Of a stretch of DNA of 64,000 nucleotides, positions 10,511 through 21,063 are shown piece by piece. The notes under the pieces were generated by a model. That model had not been told where the DNA came from. It made no database searches and was given only the letters and a program-made list of their open reading frames with translations. Numbering within the stretch: position 1 is the stretch's first letter; every line of letters begins with the position of its first letter. The DNA comes from Homarus americanus (taxonomy: Eukaryota; Arthropoda; Malacostraca; Decapoda; Nephropidae), in NCBI RefSeq assembly GCF_018991925.1, contig NW_024724368.1, forward strand, positions 4,746,561 to 4,810,560. The letters are read 5' to 3'. Position numbers and translations under genes: made by a program.

Positions 10511-11374
10511 TAGCTGCACCTAAACAAACTAATGTTGAGGCTTATCTGAGGCAAACTCTCACTGTGAAAAATAAACAGGAAACCTGTGTTAGAAAACCTG
10601 AGCCCAAGAGCAAATGCTAAGATTTTAGGTGAAGTACAGTCCAATAATGATAATTATAATGCCATGGACAGATCAAGGAAACAAATCTAAATTCACAAAA
10701 TTTAAGAGTTAAATCTCTACACAAAGCAGAAAATTGAAGGGTTACAGCTTAAGGATTGAATCCTCTTCTACAATCATAGTGAATATCATAAAAAAAGAAA
10801 ATCACTCAATAATACTATGGATACTGTATAGTAAAAAGTGTATAAAAATATAATGGCAAAAATTTATTTTCTGATATTAATGAATATAAATTCTTTATTA
10901 AAATAATAAATATGGAGACTTATAGTCACAAAAAATAGTGGTTAGAAGTTTATGCTCCCAATAATAATGTTATAGCATCAAAAAATTTATGAATCATTGG
11001 TCAATTGTTTTCAATATTGGGTGAATTTGACCATTATAACATTACTGTACAAGTCAAGCTAATTTCCCTTTGTTTTTAAATTTCCAGCAGAGGTGGGCAG
11101 AGGAACTCAAAGTGATTAGTGTAGTAAATATTTACATATTGAAATACTGTACTGTATTGGGATACTAAAATATTGATAAAAAAATAAGATAGAATCTATA
11201 ATCTTGAGGAAGACGGTTAAGAAAGAAGGGAACAAAGAAGATGGAAGGATATGCTGTACTGTACTATGAGTATGGATGAAATAACAGCCAAGAAGCAACA
11301 TTGTGCACAAATTAGCACTGAGTACATGCTATTATATATTTATCATTTCACTACTATCAACTTAAAGTACTGTA

Positions 11375-11562
11375 GTTACTGGACGTTCAGGCAGTTAGTC
11401 CATTCTTAATTGTCCAGCAAAAGTACAAGAGGGAAGTGTGATGTTTGATAGTGAAGGTCACACTGGATGACACCCTTCTCAGGTGTGTCTGGGCCAAGCA
11501 GGACTTGAACCCATAATATAGTAAGAAAGATATGCACGTTACCGCTGTACCACCAATGCCGG
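11375..11562 (-). mobile_element. tRNA-derived SINE
   Basis: On the minus strand the sequence starts GGCATTGGTGG, followed by an A-box-like TGGTACAGCGGTAACGTGC (about 11534-11552) and a B box GGGTTCAAGTCC at 11512-11501, spaced as in a tRNA gene. A non-tRNA body follows with GCCCAGACACACCTGAGAAG and a region reading to about 11375. An internal Pol III promoter plus an unrelated tail is the structure of a tRNA-derived SINE. The 3' end is uncertain and no target duplication was found. Confidence 0.7.
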
Positions 11563-11569
11563 AACTTTA

Positions 11570-12772
11570 GCAAACAAAGGAATTTAGACGGTGATTACAG
11601 TACTATAAAACAAATAAAAGGCTTGGTCAAGGTCTTTGTAAAAAATAATGGAAGACTGTATAATAATTAAACATAAAGCCTTTATTATAAAAAAATAATA
11701 ATTTATAATATATTCACTCCTGTAACTAATCAGTCCAGTACTAAAGTATCTTTCAAAAAGTGTCAATATGATTCACTGGGCCATAATTTAAGAAGTACAG
11801 TACCTATACAGTAAAGTGAGACAGAAAATAAGGTGGTCTGATTCACCCCCAGACTTGATCCACAATTCACCACTTTTCATTTGATGATGCCAGACAACCT
11901 TAAACCCCCAACACCCAGTAGCAAATGGTTACAATCTTATAATCTTGAAATAGTACCATACAGTCAACACTATATACAGGTGCCCAAAATAATCTATCAC
12001 AAGGGCATACTGTAATTATGGTGGGGATTCTGTCGTGAATTTTTCATAAGTAGGTACGTATACAGTATACGGATAGTGAGGGATAAGGATAGTACAATGG
12101 GATGAAATACTTAATATAGTATTGATTTTAGAATGTCCTAATATCCATTGCATATGGTCTCAAAAAGCCCCTAAAATTGCATGGATTTAGTGCGCTTGCC
12201 CCCTTTGAACCCCCAATGAACATAACTCTTGAATATGGCCTTGATCACTTAGCTGCCTGTATGGACAGGGCAAACTCAGAGGTTTGTACTGAAGTATTGC
12301 AACTGGATCTGAGGCAATGATCCAGATGTGTCATTTTATAACTAACCTAAACAAAAGGAAAATTGCAGAGAATGAGAATACAGTATGTACAGTATACTGT
12401 ACTCGGTAACAAGAACTCTAAGACTCTGTTTGGGTTAATTTCATTACCTAATATCTCCTTTATTGGAATCCAGTACAGTACTGTACAATATAAAGGTGAA
12501 GGATAGTCTTATTCTAAAGCTTTACAATAATCACCCTCATTACATAATTTTGGACATGGTACAGTACAGTATTTGTAAATTATGACCACTACATTCAGGA
12601 TGCAGAAGAAATGATTTCACTGCCTCTGCCAGTGTCTTTTTGTGTCAGGTGTTAGTAATCACGAAGTTGACTCAGCCTCTCTATAAGATCAAGCAACCAG
12701 GTTTATATGGGATACATTTCTGTATACTCTCTGTTTTCATACCTATCATATGCAGGACTGAGCAGTGTACAG
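11570..12772. other. AT-rich intergenic DNA
   Basis: Many ACAGTAC/GTACTGT words (for example 12395-12405, 12475-12487, 12560). No gene was recognised. Confidence 0.6.
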
Positions 12773-12774
12773 TA

Positions 12775-13290
12775 CAGGCATACCCAGCTTAGCACTACCC
12801 TGTTCAGCAGTGTTTTGTTATAACACTGATTGTCTTGGAGGAATTATTTTGCTTAAAAAAATATTAATAAAATTTTGTCTGAAGTTATGAATGTGAAGAC
12901 ATCCAGCTCACCAACAATTTACATAACATAAGTTTTCTTCAAAGTCGTTCACCCTGTATCAGTGACATGTATTGTTTGTACAAACACTCTGAACAAACTA
13001 GAGCTTGTTTCCTCCCATTTTGAATGCTGCCCAATGCCACATGTTTACTCTGCGATGGCCTCTGCTTTATTTCCATGTGTTTTGTATGCATTTTATTCCC
13101 CACAATGTCTGAAAAAAAAAAAAAACTGCAAATGTTAGTGCTGGAAATGTGGAAACAGTGCCAAGGAAAAGCATTAGTTTAGGTGTGAAAATGGATGTTG
13201 GTTGTACATTCAGATGAGAGAAAAGCATTTGCCCAGTCCCACACCAAATTAAATGAAACAAAATTAAATCATTCATTCAAGAGTTTGTTG
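12775..13290 (+). mobile_element. second Tigger-like transposon relic (5' part)
   Basis: After a TA at 12773-12774 comes CAGGCATACCCAGCTTAGCA, an end of the CAGGCATACC type known from Tigger elements. About 330 bp downstream is an ATG (13105) opening MSEKKKK, then, past a poly-A run, the frame ANVSAGNVETVPRKSISLGV continuing KMDV before a TGA near 13216. No right terminal repeat was found in the following kilobase, so the 3' portion is missing or too diverged. This family differs from the Tigger at 4469-5931 in end sequence. Confidence 0.65.
13105..13290 (+). pseudogene. Tigger-type transposase N-terminal remnant
   Basis: Basic start (MSEKKKK), a homopolymer frameshift in the A-run at 13111-13125, then the RKSISLGVKMDV segment, which fits the (R/K)K(A/S)IS/TLxxKxDV run that begins the N-terminal helix-turn-helix of Tigger transposases. 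Stops at about 13216 and 13254 and loss of the rest show it is dead. No catalytic domain is visible. Confidence 0.6.
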
Positions 13291-13374
13291 GAGGAGGAGG
13301 GCTGGTTTAGATGGAAAATCAGACCCAGTGTCATTATTCTTTAACTCTTTGTCTGTGTTAAATAAAATCACCCA

Positions 13375-13643
13375 GTGTTAGCCAAATAAAATATCAAGTG
13401 GTGTCCCATAGTGAAGGGATTAGTGGAGAGAGTTTAAAAAACCCTTGTGTACAGGGTGTCTCTATGTGCTGAATATCCTACAATCAACCTGTGTTAGCCA
13501 AATAAAATATTTAAAGTGGTATCCTGGAGTGAAGATGTTAAACCAGTGAATTATCATGGAGAAGGTGGAGAGCATCTTTCCCCACCTTTAACACCTTCAC
13601 TACAGGGACGCTACTTTTAATATTATATTTAGCTAACGCCACA
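13375..13643. repeat. three copies of a ~52-bp repeat, two direct and one inverted
   Basis: Direct copies at 13375-13422 and 13491-13541 share GTGTTAGCCAAATAAAATAT and GTGAAG(G/A)...TTA. A diverged inverted copy is at 13588-13643 (TTAACACCTTCACTACAGGG...TTTAGCTAACGCCAC). The cluster can fold back on itself. It resembles the paired repeats at 1079-1287 in having TTAAC-type ends. Confidence 0.7.
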
Positions 13644-13649
13644 CAATTT

Positions 13650-15374
13650 TGATCAGCTCAGAGGTGACACCATACACAAAGAATAAAATAGCATAAAGCA
13701 TTGAAACAAAGTCTGTCGTGATACTGCTCTGACAGCGATCACAGGATCTTTTCACACACTTCCACCACAATTTGGTTTGGCAAATATGAACTCATTGTAG
13801 ATTTTAAAACAACAATTATTACTCAATAATTTCCATGGCAGGAGTAAATAATGATCAGTACAATATATGATTATAATTTCATGATCATATAATGGTCTAA
13901 CAATAGGTATACAGTGCAGTTCCTCTGTGATTTTGTTATCATGATGGTTTGACCCGAATTGGCCAGCCAGACCCAGCGGCCAGTTGTCACTAATTGCATT
14001 TTCAATAACAGTGTAATTCTCACACACAGAGGAATGGTATCGGCTTACTGCACCTCAGTGGTGAGATGAAGGAGGGGACCAGGGGGGAGGGAGTGTCCTT
14101 GGGTCACTCGGTGACGGTCAAAGTCGACCTTAGGTAGCGGTCAGGTCAGTAACTGACAGTTGTGGGAACATTTAAAGAACAAAACTTTATAAACATGACA
14201 TATATGTTACTGGTTATACAGTACTTGTACTGTACATTTATTAGATATCACACTTTACTTTATAATCAAACATTAAAAAATGCCAACTTAGGTGGATGAC
14301 AGCTAATAAAACCCACCAACCTGCCTCGGCTAGAATTTGCCTGCATCCTAGACTCAAAACTAACCAAATGTGACATGAAAACTACCAACGTGGCAAACCT
14401 GACCATGATTTTGCTGATTTACATTTGATTTTACTTTATCCTCTTCGCCAATAATTGGCTCTTTAACGAATTCCTTTGTGTGGTGAATCTGCATCAGAGG
14501 GCACAATAGGGCAGATCTTCTTGAAGCACTAAAAATCAAGAAACGGATGGAAAATGTGAACCTAGGACATTTCTTTGTGATGTCATGTACTGGGTTTCAA
14601 AATAGCCCTTGAAAAAATTATCAAGAACAATGGAGGGATCCTACACAGACCACAGGCCTCTTTCCCTCGGCATGGTCACATCTAGAGGGTGGCCATTAGG
14701 TAAATAACACTAATTTAAAATCAGACCCAGCACCTGTGATCACCTGCCCTAACTAACCCCCCAAAAAAAAAGTGCCATTGACGGTACTCTTATAATGTGA
14801 GTTCATAACTCCTGTCGCCTTATGTCTACAGAAAATCAGTTGAGTGGTTCCTTTGAAATGTTAACACTGACACACACACACACTAGCACTGACTAGAGGC
14901 AGGTTGATGGCTTAATGATGAGATAAATTACCTGCACCTGACATATATCACTAATTCTAGTACACTGATGATAGTGGCCCACCAGGAATGTGTACGAGTT
15001 TGTAGGGGCGAGTTGGTGTTGGCTTGGGTTGACAGTTGACTTGATGTGATTTAGCCAGAGAAGTCCTTGGAAAAAAGATGAGCACAAGTACAACCCCCCT
15101 CCCCCCTGGATCCTCAACTTATCCTATGTTGAGGAAACTGGTATGTATTCATGCTTATCACCAAACTATTATTATCCTTGTACTATAATCATTGAAAATC
15201 CTTGTCCATCTCGGGGAATATTTCTTAACATAAAAGAATCTATCATCCTCTATACAAAAAATTCTGAAATTTCTGTTTCTTGGTGAGTATGAAATGGAAA
15301 CATTAATATTTAAGAAACATTCCTGCTCATAAAACAGTTGAGGCACAAAGATGGCATTGCAGGAGGTGGGGAAC

Positions 15375-15472
<98 letters not shown>

Positions 15473-16130
15473 GTCTGTATATATACACAGTACAGTATAG
15501 GAAAAAAATAGAAAAACTCAAAATACTGAGTGACATTCCTCCACCCAATTTTGGTTATTCTTGAGGTATGAAATAAATTTTCTTCCTTAAATATTTTTTG
15601 TTAAGTAGCTGGATAACCCGGAGCTTCTCCTAGATTATTACAAACAACAATTGACTGAATTATCTACAGAGTGGTAGGTACACCTTAGTTCTTCTGCAGC
15701 CTGACTAAAACATTAAAGTTTAATTTTACCAAGAATAAAAAAAAATACTAATAAACAAGGGAAGAATTAAGTTCCAGAAACACAGCACATTAAAATAATC
15801 TCTTACAGCTCTCCTGACTCCAAACACTAAATGCTGATCAGTGGCAAAAAGGATGAAAATTTTAAAAAGTTGTTACTCTTAGGAAAACTACATCATTTTC
15901 TTCTGTTTCCCCATTGATTTTACATTGCCTACATTATAGCAAATGTTTCAATGAAGATCCACACAAAATCTATTAATAATCATGCAAACCTAAAATACAG
16001 TGTGGGTGATTTTAGTAGTAAATCTAAATACAGTAAGTTCCAATACAGTATCATGTTCAATTCCTGATAATGATTAATCACAAATAATGCTGGAAAGTAT
16101 TTTGTTAATTACACAGTAAGGGTTGGACCC
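13650..16130. other. AT-rich intergenic DNA
   Basis: No gene or bounded element was seen apart from the TA tract. Small open frames at 13752-14027 and 14893-15376 (minus) show no motifs. Confidence 0.6.
15380..15465. repeat. (TA)n microsatellite
   Basis: About 43 TA units. Confidence 0.98.
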
Positions 16131-16132
16131 AC

Positions 16133-16204
16133 AGGGATGTAGCTCAGTGGTAGAGCATTCGACTGCATATGGAGAGGTCCCTGATTCAATCACGGGTACC
16201 CCCT
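16133..16204 (+). pseudogene. tRNA-Cys(GCA) pseudogene
   Basis: A 72-nt tRNA-shaped sequence with intact D arm (AGCTCAGTGGTAGAGCA), anticodon loop CTGCATA giving anticodon GCA, and T loop TTCAATC. Acceptor pairing is damaged at positions 1-72 and 5-68, the anticodon stem has a G-G mismatch, and the last T-stem pair is A-A. A T-run at 16212-16225 could terminate Pol III. These mismatches argue for a decayed tRNA-Cys or a tRNA-Cys-like SINE head rather than a working gene. No SINE body is recognised. Confidence 0.75.
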
Positions 16205-16225
16205 CAGAAAGTTTTTTTTTTTTTT

Positions 16226-17930
16226 AGATACATTCAAGAGCCAGTACATGTATTTGCCAACAGGGTGTAACAGATGTGGCTGACTGCACAAGCGGCTAAC
16301 AAGCCAATCAGTGGCGAAGAGGATAATAGTAAAAAGTATTACCTTTCATCAACTGCACTGTACTGTACTGTTTGCCTGTGAAGCATTACTGCAACACATG
16401 ACAACTGCATTAAGTGTACAGCAATATATGACAGCAGCATTAGGTGTATTGTACAGCTACATGACTAGCATAAGCTCTACTGTACACCAGCATGAAGTGT
16501 ACTGTACAGCTACACATAACGCCAATACGTGTACTGTACTCCAGAGCATAAATAAACTCTGATCAAGCATGCCATTCTAAGAACAATTTAAACCATATAT
16601 ATACATATGATCACACTGTAACCTCACACTTGACGTCACACCTAGGACACCTGGAGTGAGCCAAGTCCTGAGGGGGAGGTGGTTGAAGGAACACTTCTCA
16701 CACCCACTAACAGACTTTCAGATGTAAAATAATATTTATCAATAAAGTAAAGGTTGCCAGCAATTGCCTCACAATACTCTCACACGATACAACTTGATAA
16801 TTTTAAAAAGAAACTTGCGCCGCTAAACTACGCATTTAACGATTTTTTTCTATAGAGGAAGAGCTTTGGTGGTGTTCATTTTTTTTACCTTTTAATGTAT
16901 TCCGAAGCGATAAAATTTGTGGTTTCCGGATTCACTTGACACCGCGGATGATATTCACGGTAATATCTGTTGAGTTGTGTACTGGATGATTCCGTTGTTG
17001 TCAGGAAAAGATGGAAATTACAAGCATGTAAGCCAAGCCATGACTGCTCCGACGGCTCCACAAACTCACAACTCTTCCCAAACAGTGGCAAAAAAATCAT
17101 ATATAATTCTAAGTAATTAAACAAAAAAAAAATCAACACTGACAATGATACCACCAGTGATTTTTCTCATTCATAGACAGAAACTGTACGAAAATTTATC
17201 TGGACAGGGGAAATATAGTAAGTTATAATTTCCTCTGTTATTAATACCATTTCCAGCAGTCCCTAGAGCCCCTGACCGCCGCATCAGCTAAAAATTATTA
17301 ATATAGCTCAACCCTCAAAAGAGAATATACAGAAGCAACATAATAATAATAGGAATAACAGGATAAAATAAATACAAAGAAAAAGAATAAACAACAAGAA
17401 CTCCCAGGCGCAGCATTTGCTATAAATATTGTGATATTTATAACACGAAATATATTGATTTATTAAAAGGGAATGCAGTAATATGGGCAATATTTAGATT
17501 AATGTGAAGAGGAAAATAATTAACAACAATAATAATATCTAGGAGAAGCGTAACAATGTTAAATGTTTCTTATATACTATAGTATATTTTCCAGGATTTA
17601 TTTTTTCTCCATTAAATCAATATATTGAATAAATAAGAATACAATTAATAAACACAATAAGAATAAAAAACAAAGTCGACAACCATAAAGGGCATTAGAA
17701 TAAAGAAATCCGTAATAGGCCTAATAATTCCCGCAGTATACCTGTATATTAATTTATTACGAACCCCGCCATCTATTGTGTCATGATCTAACTACCCAGT
17801 ACTACCGAGCAACGCCATCTAGGGACGTGACCCGAGTATGACTAGTCTTAGTCACCACGCCGGGTTTCCTTTCTCCATATCCTGGTTGTTGTGTCACTTC
17901 CTCCAACTCTTCCTTATCAGCTCCAGATTA
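16226..17930. other. intergenic DNA left of the non-LTR element
   Basis: Open frames at 16311-16562 and 16885-17154 were examined. The latter (minus) starts with a hydrophobic run but has no recognisable mature domain. Around 17766-17835 two CGCCATCTA words occur near the broken end of the retrotransposon. Confidence 0.5.
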
Positions 17931-19491
17931 CTTGGGTGTGGTCTTTGGCCGGTTTCGGTATGAATATGAGTTTTGCGTTTTTAAATGCATCAATGAAGTA
18001 TCCACTTGCCAAAGCTGAGTTCAATATTTCAAGGATGCCTTGTGTGCAGTTATTGGGTAGGTATAAGATCATATTTCTTGTGATTTTTGTAAATCCTGGT
18101 GCTTTTTCTTTAGTGTGCCTGATGTAGTGTAGCAGTTCTCCTTCTGTAATTGGTTCTGTCAGGTTGAGCCTGGTTTTGTCCACCACATGGTATGGGGTTA
18201 TCCTGTGTATCATTTCAGCCATTTCTCTGCAGATATGATTTTCGTGTTCCTCATCAAATTCCTCATTTTCTTCTTCTGATATTTGAAATACTTTTTTCCA
18301 TTCTTTTCTGTATGCGGCTTCTATCTCTTTTTCTTCAAAGAGTTTTTTCCCGTTTTGGTCCTTTATGTATTTTTGTTGAGGCTTGTCGTTTCCTAGCATT
18401 TTGTTTACGTTTTGCCAGAAGTTCTTGTCATTTCTTGTGGTATCCAGGTTGTTTATTAATTCGTTCCATATCTGTTGGTGTGCTATCAGGCTTTCATCTC
18501 TTAACTTTTGTTGTATTTGCCTTAAGTTTCTCATAAGCTCTGTTGTTGGTGGATAATTTTGTATGTACATCATTATGTTATTGTATTGTACTTGGAGCAT
18601 TCGCAGTTCATGGGATGTCCTGATGTGTGGTAGCGTTCGATATGTTGTGATTGGTATGTTGTTCTCTGTTGCCTTTTTGATGTTACGTATAAGGGTATCT
18701 GTTTCGTTGTCAATATCTTCTAGTGTTTTGCCTTGGAGATCTGGGATCTTAACTTGTTCTAGTTGCTTCCTGTAGCCTTCCCAGTCTGCTTTTTGCATTT
18801 GGAAACGTGGGGTAGTTGGTACTTGGATTGGGCTTGTGGATAGTTTTATTATCATTGGAATGTGGTCGCTGGTAGTTAGTGGTCCTTGTTTTATATGGTA
18901 ATTCAGGAATGCCCTGTTATTGGTGAAGACTTTGTCTGGGGTTGTTGTTTTGTTATTGCCAATAAATGTGGTGAAGTGTGGTCCTAGGTGGATCAGCTTC
19001 CCTGTGTTCATTATGGTATGCAGTGTAGTGCCCACCCTGTTCCTGTTTCCGTGGCCGAATATTGGATGTCTTGGGTTCAGATCTCCTATTATATATGTTG
19101 GGCAGTTGTAGTTCAATAGTTTTATCAAGTCTGGGGCCGGCAGGTAGTTCCGTCTTGGCGGTAAATATGCTGTGGCTATTGCTATTTCTCCTAGTGTGGT
19201 ACTTATTTTAATTCCCAGGAATTCATCCTGGAATTCGTCGATGATTTGATGTTTTAGTATGTGTTTTACAGCAATGGCCACGCCATCATTTAATTCTTCT
19301 GTTTTATTTCTTTGGTAGATTGTATATCCAAATATTTTTATTTTCTTGGAATTTGAATTGCTGTGACTATTTATTAAAATTATGTCCGGATCAATACTGA
19401 GGTATGTGTTTGCAAGATTGTTTTTATTTGTTTCCCAGTTGCGGACATTGTGTTGTATGATGGTAAGTGTTCTGGGTTTTTCTTTATTCAT
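17917..19491 (-). pseudogene. non-LTR retrotransposon ORF2: endonuclease plus start of reverse transcriptase, 3'-truncated
   Basis: A 524-codon frame starting at the ATG at 19491. Residues ~10-215 are an APE-like endonuclease/exonuclease/phosphatase domain: QHN (13-15), GDLN (136-139), TPDKVFTN (184-191) and TSDHIP (207-212). The usual metal-binding Glu after strand 2 is not visible; INSH stands at 40-43. A linker follows, then the front of an RT domain: KAPGFTKIT (463-471) and KNAKLIFIPKPAKDHTQ (504-520). The element sequence seems to stop at Gln520 (about 17931); the last four codons are flanking DNA. RT motifs with the YADD aspartates are absent, so the copy cannot reverse transcribe. Loss of the 3' end is the reverse of normal LINE truncation. 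Confidence 0.9.
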
Positions 19492-19723
19492 TGTATTTTG
19501 ATTTTTTGTTTCTTGCTTGTTGCTCGGATGGCGATCTCTTGTCCGGAACCAGTCCGTTACGGATTCTTTGGAATTTCCATTGTTCTTCTTTTTTGAAGTT
19601 GTGTCTCCTTATTTTAATCCTTTGGTTTATCAGGTAAGCTTCCACTAGTGCTTCAGAGTACTTATCGTTAGAGTAGGTCCATTTTAGTTCTTGTTTTGTT
19701 ATGGCTTGTATAATGTCTGGCAT
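19484..19723 (-). CDS. small ORF bridging ORF1 and ORF2
   Basis: A 79-codon basic frame (MPDIIQAITKQELKW...) in the -1 frame relative to ORF1. It overlaps the ORF1 end by 25 nt, and its TAA lies inside an ATGAATAA sequence in which ORF2's ATG comes first, giving an 8-nt overlap with ORF2. The rich Lys/Arg composition fits an ORF1 C-terminal tail, so it may be the true ORF1 end displaced by one frameshift near 19,720. The alternatives are a separately translated ORF or frameshift expression. No canonical slippery heptamer was found at the junction. Confidence 0.6.
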   Translation of the reverse strand: MPDIIQAITKQELKWTYSNDKYSEALVEAYLINQRIKIRRHNFKKEEQWKFQRIRNGLVPDKRSPSEQQARNKKSKYNE

Positions 19724-21063
19724 CGTTTTACATTCACAATGGGGACAAATACTCTGTCACACCAGTGAAGCTGTAGGTCACAATCATCTGCACATTCTAA
19801 AGTCAGTAGCGGTTCCTCGCCCTGGGTATCCATGGTTGCTGTTGAGACTTTTTTCCTCACGGCTCCTGTCTCTCTTTCGATGTTATTTTGAAGGTCCTGC
19901 CTCTCTGCTGTACTTTGAGTAGATGTTTCAATCCTTTGTGACATTACCGTGTCAGCTTCGGTTGTTTCGTGTACTGTTGCGGCTGGTGTTTGCTCCGTTG
20001 CTCCTTTTTCTTCTGCGTTGATTGTCTCTTGTGGTGCATCTGGGTTGGTTAAGCTGGACGCTTGTAGCACAGATCCGGAATCTGGGTTCGCTGGGAAACT
20101 CATTATTGGGAGGTTGTTCCTTCCAAGCATTTTGTTCATTTCTGTTTCGAACGTGCCTGGGTTCCCTATGTTCATTATGTGCGAGTATAATAGGCAGATG
20201 AGCACTTTGTAGTCTCGTATTTCGCTCAGTACAATTTTGGTGGTATTCTGTGGTTGTGTTGTTTCTTCCACTACTTTCTTTGCAATAGCAGCATATGTTA
20301 TATTCTCCTTCTGTTCTTGTTGTTGTTTTTCCTTTGCTACTTTTTCATTTATTATTTTCTTCTTGTATGGACAGGCCATTGCTAGGGTTCTGTGGGTCTT
20401 ATATCCAGGTTCCTTCTGATTTTTACAGTTTATACAAGCTTTGGCATGATTCTTGCAGTCCCGGAAGGTATGGCCTTCTTCTGCACATTCCGAGCATATT
20501 TTAAGTTCCTTTTGAGGACAGTCTTTTGTTGCATGTGCTTCATGTGCATAGCAGATGAAGCAGGTGAGAATATTAACATATTTCTCCCTTTCTAGTTGTT
20601 TAGGGAGTACTGACATGTTGAACCCCAAGATTCCAGTTTCCAGGGCCTTGTCTGCCATTGAGGTGTCAGTGAATCTCAGCTTTAGGCAATGAGTGTATTG
20701 CTTTATTTTTACCACTTCTTCGATTTTCATCCAGTTGTTTTTTATTTCTAGTTCTTCTTTTATTTCTTGTGCCGAGTGTTTTCCAAATTCGTAATCAAGT
20801 CCACGTACAAATACTGATCTTTTTGCTTTAACCTCTGGTGGCATAATGACCTGAAGTCCTATGTCTCCAAAGGCTTGCATTCCCTCAGGGCTCAGAATGG
20901 TATCCGCATCCCTGTAGTCCCTACATATTGCAGTATATCCATCGTTCGAGGAGAAAATCCTTGTGAAGGGTACATTGAGTGTACCATACGCTGTTTCCGT
21001 TATCTGAGAACGTGAAGGGGCTGTTCTCTTGTCTATAATCTTGAGTCTAACCTTGGTAGCCAT
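19699..21063 (-). CDS. non-LTR retrotransposon ORF1, gag-like zinc-knuckle protein
   Basis: A 454-codon intact frame. The start is supported by an in-frame TAA two codons upstream of the ATG. Residues ~83-150 resemble an RRM-like fold (VFVRGLDYEF... KLRFTDTSMADKAL). Residues 168-231 hold three Cys/His knuckles: CX2CX5HX4C (168/171/177/182), CX2CX4HX4C (190/193/198/203) and a longer CX2CX10HX6C (210/213/224/231). A Lys-rich segment and a Ser/Thr/Glu-rich, probably disordered C-terminus follow. Such proteins bind element RNA and form the RNP with ORF2 (family knowledge). The last ~10 codons may be out of frame, with the natural tail continuing in the ORF at 19,723-19,484. Confidence 0.9.
   Translation of the reverse strand: MATKVRLKIIDKRTAPSRSQITETAYGTLNVPFTRIFSSNDGYTAICRDYRDADTILSPEGMQAFGDIGLQVIMPPEVKAKRSVFVRGLDYEFGKHSAQEIKEELEIKNNWMKIEEVVKIKQYTHCLKLRFTDTSMADKALETGILGFNMSVLPKQLEREKYVNILTCFICYAHEAHATKDCPQKELKICSECAEEGHTFRDCKNHAKACINCKNQKEPGYKTHRTLAMACPYKKKIINEKVAKEKQQQEQKENITYAAIAKKVVEETTQPQNTTKIVLSEIRDYKVLICLLYSHIMNIGNPGTFETEMNKMLGRNNLPIMSFPANPDSGSVLQASSLTNPDAPQETINAEEKGATEQTPAATVHETTEADTVMSQRIETSTQSTAERQDLQNNIERETGAVRKKVSTATMDTQGEEPLLTLECADDCDLQLHWCDRVFVPIVNVKRCQTLYKP

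Larger units (their letters stand above)
9815..11370. other. AT-rich intergenic DNA
   Basis: Contains two simple-sequence tracts listed separately and dispersed ACAGTAC words. No coding or RNA feature was seen. Confidence 0.6.

Noticed and set aside
16629..16640. TGACGTCA word resembling a CRE promoter site
   Set aside because: An isolated 8-bp match with no gene nearby is not evidence for a promoter.
16885..17154. Minus-strand ORF beginning with a hydrophobic, signal-peptide-like segment
   Set aside because: AT-rich DNA gives such runs by chance and the rest has no domain.
18192..20595. Plus-strand open frames across the retrotransposon
   Set aside because: They are shadows of the minus-strand ORF1 and ORF2, which carry the recognisable motifs.
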